Positions 5,457 through 8,646 of a stretch of 8,646 bases of DNA are shown here, one piece after another. The DNA is from an uncultured Clostridia bacterium (GTDB lineage: Bacteria; Bacillota; Clostridia; UBA1381), in assembly GCA_934454745.1 (NCBI GenBank), contig CAKSGP010000039.1, positions 1 through 8,646 on the forward strand. Direction: 5' to 3'. A program made the translations under genes and the position numbers. Position 1 is the stretch's first letter; every line of letters starts with the position of its first letter. Under the pieces are notes generated by a model. The model saw only the letters and a program-made list of their open reading frames with translations, did no database searches and was not told the origin of the DNA.

Positions 5457-6341
5457 ATGGAAATAGAAAGATTAAATCCGGAGTGTATAAGCTGCCTGAT
5501 AAAAAAGCAGCTCGATAGTTATCCGGAAAAAGCGTCAAACAGCGAAAAAATTAAATATATGCAAGAGATACTTGAAATAATTTCTCAAGCACCACAATCA
5601 ATGAGTGCACCGGAAATTGTAGCCGAGATTTATAATGTTCAACGTAAGATGTTTGGAACTAATCAAGATTATACGGAAACTAAAAGATATTTTAATAATC
5701 TTATGCTTGAAATAGAGAAAGATTTAGCGGAGGAAATTGTAAAATCCGAGGATCGGCTTAAAACCGCCGTGCAGTATGTTATGACAGGAAACTATATAGA
5801 CTTTGGTGCAATGGATAAGGTTGACGAGAATAAGCTTCGTGAGCTGCTCAGTAATGCAAGGAATATTGAAGTAAATGATAATGAATTTCAAGCATTGCAG
5901 AGTGATTTGATGAACGCAAAATATCTGGTTTACCTTACAGATAACTGTGGTGAAATTGTACTGGATAAGCTATTGATTTCTGTGATAAGGGAATTAAATC
6001 CGGCACTTGATATAACTGCTATTGTACGCGGCAGTGATGTGCTAAATGACGCTACACTAATTGATGCGAGGCAAGCTGCATTAACGGATATTGTAAAAGT
6101 AATAGGCAACGGCAGTAATATCGCAGGAACATGTCTTAACAAAATATCTCCTGAGGCTTTGCATGCAATAGATAATGCTGATGTGATAATTTCAAAAGGA
6201 CAGGGTAATTTTGAAACATTGAACAGATGCGGAAGAAATATATACTATATGTTTATGTGCAAATGCAAAATGTTTGCAGATAGGTTTAGAGTTCCAAAGT
6301 ATTCAGGAATTTTAATAAATGACAAGACCCTTTTGGAATAA
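5457..6341 (+). CDS. DUF89/ARMT1-like metal-dependent phosphatase family protein
   Basis: This 294-residue protein is of the DUF89 (ARMT1-like, COG1578-type) family. Members are thought to be metal-dependent phosphatases that remove damaged phosphometabolites. Visible signatures are an N-terminal CISC (CxxC) followed by KKQ, as in this bacterial/archaeal branch, and YLTDNCGEIVLDKLL with Asp162-Asn163. Further on are VRGSDVLNDAT (190-200), with Asn197-Asp198 as probable metal/phosphate ligands, and SKGQGNFETL (from 246). It ends with a Cys-rich CKCKMFADRF segment typical of the C-terminal region. No signal or membrane segment is seen. GAGGT (5448-5452) precedes the ATG by a short four bases. 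It sits 47 bases after the peroxiredoxin gene with no terminator between, so they are probably co-transcribed. The substrate is unknown. Confidence 0.88.
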   Translation: MEIERLNPECISCLIKKQLDSYPEKASNSEKIKYMQEILEIISQAPQSMSAPEIVAEIYNVQRKMFGTNQDYTETKRYFNNLMLEIEKDLAEEIVKSEDRLKTAVQYVMTGNYIDFGAMDKVDENKLRELLSNARNIEVNDNEFQALQSDLMNAKYLVYLTDNCGEIVLDKLLISVIRELNPALDITAIVRGSDVLNDATLIDARQAALTDIVKVIGNGSNIAGTCLNKISPEALHAIDNADVIISKGQGNFETLNRCGRNIYYMFMCKCKMFADRFRVPKYSGILINDKTLLE

Positions 6342-6351
6342 TATTGACAGT

Positions 6352-6388
6352 ACGGCATTGAGGTTATTAAACTGTAGTGCCGTTTTTT
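6352..6388 (+). terminator. Rho-independent terminator after the DUF89 gene
   Basis: ACGGCATTG (6352-6360) pairs with TGTAGTGCCGT-type sequence ending at 6383: six Watson-Crick pairs (ACGGCA/TGCCGT) extended by G-U, A-T and G-U. A run of six T follows (6383-6388). It starts ten bases after the stop codon. Confidence 0.75.
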
Positions 6389-6389
6389 G

Positions 6390-6671
6390 TTTTGAGGCGG
6401 AATTTTGTATGTGCTGAAAATTTATATTATTGCGATGCAATATAATTATTAAAATAGATAAGTTGAATTTACGAGGGTGTCTGTTACAGAAATAAAAAGT
6501 TAGTGTTATTTAGAAAAAGAATTGATTGATAATTAGTTGTGTCATTTTTTGGCTATTTTTGTATGATGTTTAAAAATTATAAAAAAGTCACTATCATGAC
6601 TGTCGTTTCGTTGCACTTCACTCCGATAGGTAGACTTTTTATCTATTTGGAAATATTATTTTTTTTAATTT
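6390..6671. other. AT-rich intergenic stretch with one long hairpin
   Basis: No coding region is visible here. The clearest structure is a long imperfect hairpin at 6582-6640: AAAAAGTC (6582-6589) pairs with GACTTTTT (6633-6640), and CTATC (6591-6595) pairs with GATAG (6625-6629). It ends in five T and could act as a terminator or insulator upstream of the transporter promoter. It lies before the promoter, so it cannot be part of the leader RNA. A smaller TTGC-GAT-GCAA hairpin lies at 6430-6440. Nothing else was recognised. Confidence 0.5.
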
Positions 6672-6674
6672 ATA

Positions 6675-6703
6675 TTGAAATTTGATGCAGAATATGATAT
6701 AAT
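6675..6703 (+). promoter_or_regulatory. Extended -10 housekeeping promoter for the ZIP transporter gene
   Basis: The -35 box TTGAAA (6675-6680), a 17-base spacer and the -10 box TATAAT (6698-6703), with TG one base before the -10 (6695-6696), make a near-consensus sigma-A promoter. Transcription should start near 6710, giving a leader of about 44 bases with GGAGAG (6742-6747) six bases before the ATG at 6754. No clear operator palindrome is visible in the leader. Confidence 0.82.
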
Positions 6704-6753
6704 TCCTTTAAAATCATAAACAAAAATCGGAGTAATAATACGGAGAGATAAAA

Positions 6754-7506
6754 ATGGAACTTGTATGGATACCTGCACTTGGTGTAGGTTGCGCTACGGT
6801 CATCGGCGCTATTATTGGATTTGGATTTAAAAATATATCACATAAATTTTCTGATGTTGTGTTATCCTTTGCCGCAGGTGTTATGCTTGCCGCAGCTGTT
6901 CTCGGACTGATTGTTCCATCACTTGAATATGGTGGGAAATACGGAATTGTTATGACAGTAGCCGGTATTTTTACAGGTGCGGTTTGCCTGAATCTGATTG
7001 ATAAATTAGTTCCACATCTGCATAAATTTGCAGGCAAAGAGATTGAAAAGCATCATAACGCAAATCTTAACAAGGTGTTATTGTTTGTTATGGCGATTGC
7101 TATACATAATTTACCTGAAGGAATTGCCGCAGGTGTAGGTTTCGGTTCGGGAGATGCAACACAGGCATTGATAATTGCCGGCGGTATTGCGCTGCAAAAT
7201 ATTCCTGAAGGTATGGTGATTATTGCACCTATGCTTGCCGCAGGTATTCATCCTCGTAAGACATTTTTTATTGCTGTGATAACAGGGTTTATTGAGGTTG
7301 TTGGAACATTTATCGGATATTTCGCTGTTAGCATATCTACGGCTATCTTACCGTTCGCTCTTGCTTTCGCCGGTGGTACAATGCTCTATGTGATCAGTGA
7401 CGAGATGATTCCCGAAACACACGCACACGGGAGCGAGAGAGGCGCGACATACGCTCTGCTTGTAGGTTTTTGCATTATGTTGATTACAGATGTACTGTTA
7501 GGTTAA
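6754..7506 (+). CDS. ZIP-family divalent metal transporter
   Basis: This 250-residue integral membrane protein imports (or moves) divalent metals such as zinc or iron across the cytoplasmic membrane. About eight hydrophobic segments can be seen, near residues 5-25, 33-55, 64-83, 105-130, 134-160, 172-192, 197-218 and 231-249. The two ZIP metal-binding helices carry HNLPEG (118-123) and QNIPEG (148-153). The stretch between segments 3 and 4 is hydrophilic with His residues (around HLHKF and KHHN), the usual ZIP variable loop. A short SDEMIPETHAHG lies before the last helix. The length fits the bacterial GufA/ZupT-like subgroup. It is transcribed alone from its own promoter. The metal cannot be decided from sequence; iron or zinc supply next to rubrerythrin/rubredoxin genes would make sense, but this is inference. 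Confidence 0.92.
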   Translation: MELVWIPALGVGCATVIGAIIGFGFKNISHKFSDVVLSFAAGVMLAAAVLGLIVPSLEYGGKYGIVMTVAGIFTGAVCLNLIDKLVPHLHKFAGKEIEKHHNANLNKVLLFVMAIAIHNLPEGIAAGVGFGSGDATQALIIAGGIALQNIPEGMVIIAPMLAAGIHPRKTFFIAVITGFIEVVGTFIGYFAVSISTAILPFALAFAGGTMLYVISDEMIPETHAHGSERGATYALLVGFCIMLITDVLLG

Positions 7507-7710
7507 CCTTGCGAAAAATTTCATTTTCTGATATACTAAATTTTCGGTAAAACTTAATAAATTCAATATCTAAATTATCCCATTTTTATGCGGTTTTTGA
7601 GCATTTTTGCAAAAAAACCGAGTGAGAAGTAAACAGTAGATGCCCCCGTTTGGACAGGGCTTGAACGGGAGACAATGCAAATAAATATGATAAAGAGGAC
7701 AGCAGTTTCT
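7507..7710. other. Gene-free spacer after the ZIP gene with weak hairpins
   Basis: No gene is recognised. Three inverted repeats are visible: CGAAAAATTT (7512-7521) with AAATTTTCG (7538-7546), CGGTTTTT (7591-7598) with AAAAACCG (7613-7620) plus an inner GCA/TGC, and CCCGTT (7645-7650) with AACGGG (7664-7669). None is followed by a clear U-run, so the terminator of the ZIP gene is uncertain. The second hairpin is the best candidate. A short open stretch at 7631-7713 has no recognisable product. Confidence 0.4.
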
Positions 7711-7898
7711 TGATGTGCCCCCCAAAGTTAGACCAAAAATCTAACTATTGGGAGGTCGTTTTTTTTCATGGCAAAATATAGTTTTTAATTTAAAATGGAA
7801 GTTGTACAGGCATATCTAAATTATTGGGCTAATGATATGAATATTATAGTTTAATCTAATTGCCTAACTATTTTTCTGTATTCTTTGGGGTCACATCA
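7711..7898 (+). mobile_element. Internally deleted IS3-type insertion sequence remnant
   Basis: The left end TGATGTGCCCCCCAAAG (7711-7727) and right end CTTTGGGGTCACATCA (7883-7898) are inverted copies of each other apart from a C/A difference and two extra C. After the left end comes a hairpin (GTTAGA 7727-7732 with TCTAAC 7740-7745, extended by CCCAA/TTGGG) that would mask the GGGAGG ribosome site of the transposase, then the start of orfA. This layout is typical of IS3-family elements. Nearly all of the roughly 1.2-1.5 kb of orfA/orfB expected for the family is missing, leaving 188 bases. No target duplication is seen at the borders (TCT versus ATT), so a rearrangement or decay has followed. 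Confidence 0.72.
7768..7854 (+). pseudogene. IS3-family orfA transposase 5' fragment, nonsense-mutated
   Basis: From the ATG at 7768 the reading is MAKYSF, then TAA at 7786-7788, then FKMEVVQAYLN in the same frame. IS3 orfA proteins commonly start MAKYSFEFK-like, so the stop looks like a GAA-to-TAA change. The match fades after about 18 codons and a second stop comes at 7852. The helix-turn-helix body and all of orfB are deleted, so it cannot make a working transposase. Confidence 0.65.
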
Positions 7899-7944
7899 AT
7901 TGCAAGGTGCTTTTTTTACTCAATTGTACATCAATTGTAAAGTG

Positions 7945-8106
7945 AAATGCAATATAACAAAAATCAAGCGAAGCTATATACCCGAATTGTATTTTGTCGC
8001 AGAATCAAATGATAGAATTGTCGATCATTTTTTTGTTTTCAAAATTTCCGGTATCTCCCACAAACAGGTTGATATGTGGCATTCTGACGGTAAACGAACG
8101 CATTAA
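7945..8106 (+). pseudogene. Decayed coding fragment resembling a GNAT acetyltransferase
   Basis: An open frame running into the stop at 8104-8106 contains YIPELYFVAESNDRIVDH (7975-8028). It closely resembles the early beta-strand segment of GNAT N-acetyltransferases, where YIPELxFVAExxGKIVGHI is common. The acetyl-CoA-binding motif (R/QxxGxG/A) is absent, and the Gly expected in IVGH is Asp. The only upstream start in frame (TTG 7885) lies in the insertion-sequence end with no ribosome site. I therefore read it as a remnant of a gene broken near the insertion. The part after 8030 (GISHKQVDMWHS) is not recognised and may belong to a different gene. Confidence 0.35.
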
Positions 8107-8153
8107 AATATGCTCCGCAAATTATTGGCAAATTTATTGATACGGGAGGAGAA

Positions 8154-8231
8154 ATGCAAAAAACTTATATTGATTATGTACGCTGGGCTATATTTGTTGA
8201 TGACAACGAAAAAGAAACTGTGCGGTATTAA
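8154..8231 (+). CDS. Unrecognised 25-codon small ORF or gene fragment
   Basis: GGGAGGAG (8144-8151) lies just before the ATG at 8154, and the frame reads a protein-like sequence including YIDYVRWAIFVDD before the TAA at 8229. The same frame is open upstream to a stop at 8091, and the upstream codons (for example QIIGKFIDTGG) also look like protein. It may therefore be the 3' end of a larger gene that was frameshifted from the preceding fragment, rather than a true small gene. The spacing from GGAGG to the ATG is short (four bases). No family is recognised. Confidence 0.3.
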   Translation: MQKTYIDYVRWAIFVDDNEKETVRY

Positions 8232-8273
8232 CCAAAGTTATAAATTCTAATTGTTGAGCAAAAAACAATTTCC

Positions 8274-8304
8274 AAAAAATCCTATCGAGACATAGGATTT
8301 TTTT
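8274..8304 (+). terminator. Strong bidirectional Rho-independent terminator
   Basis: A perfect 12-bp stem (AAAAAATCCTAT at 8274-8285 with ATAGGATTTTTT at 8292-8303) closes a 6-base loop, with a run of seven T at 8298-8304. The A-run on the left lets it work on either strand. It lies 43 bases after the stop of the small fragment and 12 bases before the ung promoter, so it ends the decayed region's transcript and insulates ung. Confidence 0.88.
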
Positions 8305-8315
8305 GCGCTATTCTC

Positions 8316-8344
8316 TTGATATTTTTGATGACATGTGATATAAT
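8316..8344 (+). promoter_or_regulatory. Extended -10 housekeeping promoter for ung
   Basis: TTGATA (8316-8321), a 17-base spacer, and TATAAT (8339-8344) preceded by TG at 8336-8337 make a near-consensus sigma-A promoter. Start of transcription should fall near 8351, about 20 bases before the ATG. The -10 area (TGATATAATTTC) nearly repeats that of the ZIP promoter (TGATATAATTCC). Confidence 0.85.
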
Positions 8345-8371
8345 TTCTTAGATAATATTGTGGAGGCATAT

Positions 8372-8646
8372 ATGGTACATATTGGAAATGATTGGGATAA
8401 TCTCCTTAGAGAGGAATTTAAAAAGGAATATTATCTTAAATTACGTCAGTTTTTGGCTGACGAATACAAGACTCACACAATTTATCCTGATATGTACGAT
8501 ATTTTTAATGCATTCAAGCTGACGTCATACGAAGATACAAAGATCGTAATATTCGGGCAGGATCCTTATCATGAACCTGATCAGGCACATGGGCTTGCAT
8601 TCTCTGTTCAAAAGGGCGTAAAAATTCCGCCATCACTGCTTAATAT
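8372..8646 (+). CDS. ung: Uracil-DNA glycosylase, family 1, 3'-truncated by window edge
   Basis: The first 91 codons of a uracil-DNA glycosylase, the base-excision repair enzyme that removes uracil from DNA, are present. The catalytic motif GQDPYH is at residues 62-67, so the water-activating Asp is residue 64, the same number as in the E. coli enzyme. It is followed by QAHGLAFSV and the start of the PPSLLN segment, both family-1 signatures. The N-terminal part (NDWDNLLREEF, then YPDMYDIFNAF) also fits. GGAGG (8362-8366) lies five bases before the ATG. The remaining roughly 130 residues, including the HPSPLS-type motif, lie outside the window. It is transcribed from its own promoter and is unrelated to the redox genes upstream. 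Confidence 0.95.
   Translation, partial: MVHIGNDWDNLLREEFKKEYYLKLRQFLADEYKTHTIYPDMYDIFNAFKLTSYEDTKIVIFGQDPYHEPDQAHGLAFSVQKGVKIPPSLLN

Noticed and set aside
6347..6383. H-type pseudoknot from ACAGT/ACTGT (6347-6351, 6371-6375) plus ACGGCA/TGCCGT
   Set aside because: The second stem with its six-T run is fully explained as a terminator; the first pairing is five bases and likely chance.
6582..6640. Riboswitch or metal-sensing leader for the ZIP gene
   Set aside because: The hairpin lies upstream of the promoter at 6675-6703, so it is not in the transporter's leader RNA.
6714..7037. Open frame of 107 codons on the minus strand opposite the start of the ZIP gene
   Set aside because: It is the antisense of a well-supported membrane protein and its own promoter region; the proline/threonine-rich reading has no recognisable domain.
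7885..8106. Intact 73-codon gene with a TTG start
   Set aside because: The start lies within the inverted repeat of the insertion remnant, has no ribosome site, and the product contains only a piece of a GNAT-like domain; treated as a pseudogene fragment.
1..8646. CRISPR array, tRNA or rRNA genes
   Set aside because: No regularly spaced direct repeats, no cloverleaf with a T-loop GTTCRA match in the right context, and no rRNA-like sequence were seen.

Overview
The window looks like chromosome of an AT-rich, strictly anaerobic member of the Clostridia (a Ruminococcus/Oscillospiraceae-like gut Firmicute is my best guess). The grounds are low-GC codon use, strong GGAGG ribosome sites, a reverse-type rubrerythrin, rubredoxins, a CoA-disulfide-reductase/rhodanese fusion, and consensus housekeeping promoters with 17-bp spacers. 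This is inferred from gene content; no marker gene for taxonomy is present.

Region 1 (1-4640) is one co-directional cluster that reads as an oxygen/peroxide-defence and sulfur-trafficking operon. In order it holds the 3' part of a thioredoxin gene, a single-domain rhodanese (ATGA overlap), an FAD-dependent CoA-disulfide/persulfide reductase with a C-terminal rhodanese domain, a predicted lipoprotein rhodanese, a rubredoxin-helical-rubredoxin protein, and a 390-residue protein fusing a two-cluster ferredoxin to a complete rubrerythrin. The genes abut or overlap except at 2284-2418, where a compact inverted-repeat element with a possible 4-bp target duplication sits. The fusion gene keeps what looks like the old ribosome site and ATG of a free-standing rubrerythrin (SD 3971-3975, ATG 3984), so it may yield two proteins. 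Together the genes could move electrons (ferredoxin to rubredoxin to diiron centre) to reduce peroxide, and handle sulfane sulfur and thiols inside and outside the membrane.

Region 2 (4641-6389) starts with a gene-free stretch packed with hairpins (4676-4826) and a strong terminator (4875-4908). A Bcp/PrxQ-type peroxiredoxin with only one cysteine follows, then a DUF89/ARMT1-like metal-dependent phosphatase family protein and a terminator (6352-6388).

Region 3 (6390-7506) has an AT-rich spacer with a long hairpin, a near-consensus promoter, and a ZIP-family metal transporter.

Region 4 (7507-8371) has no intact gene and is a graveyard. It contains an internally deleted IS3-type remnant with both ends and a nonsense-mutated start of orfA, then decayed coding fragments (one resembling a GNAT acetyltransferase), closed by a very good terminator (8274-8304).

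Region 5 (8316-8646) has a near-consensus promoter and the 5' part of a uracil-DNA glycosylase gene (ung), cut by the window edge. No tRNA, rRNA or CRISPR array was seen, and no convincing minus-strand gene.
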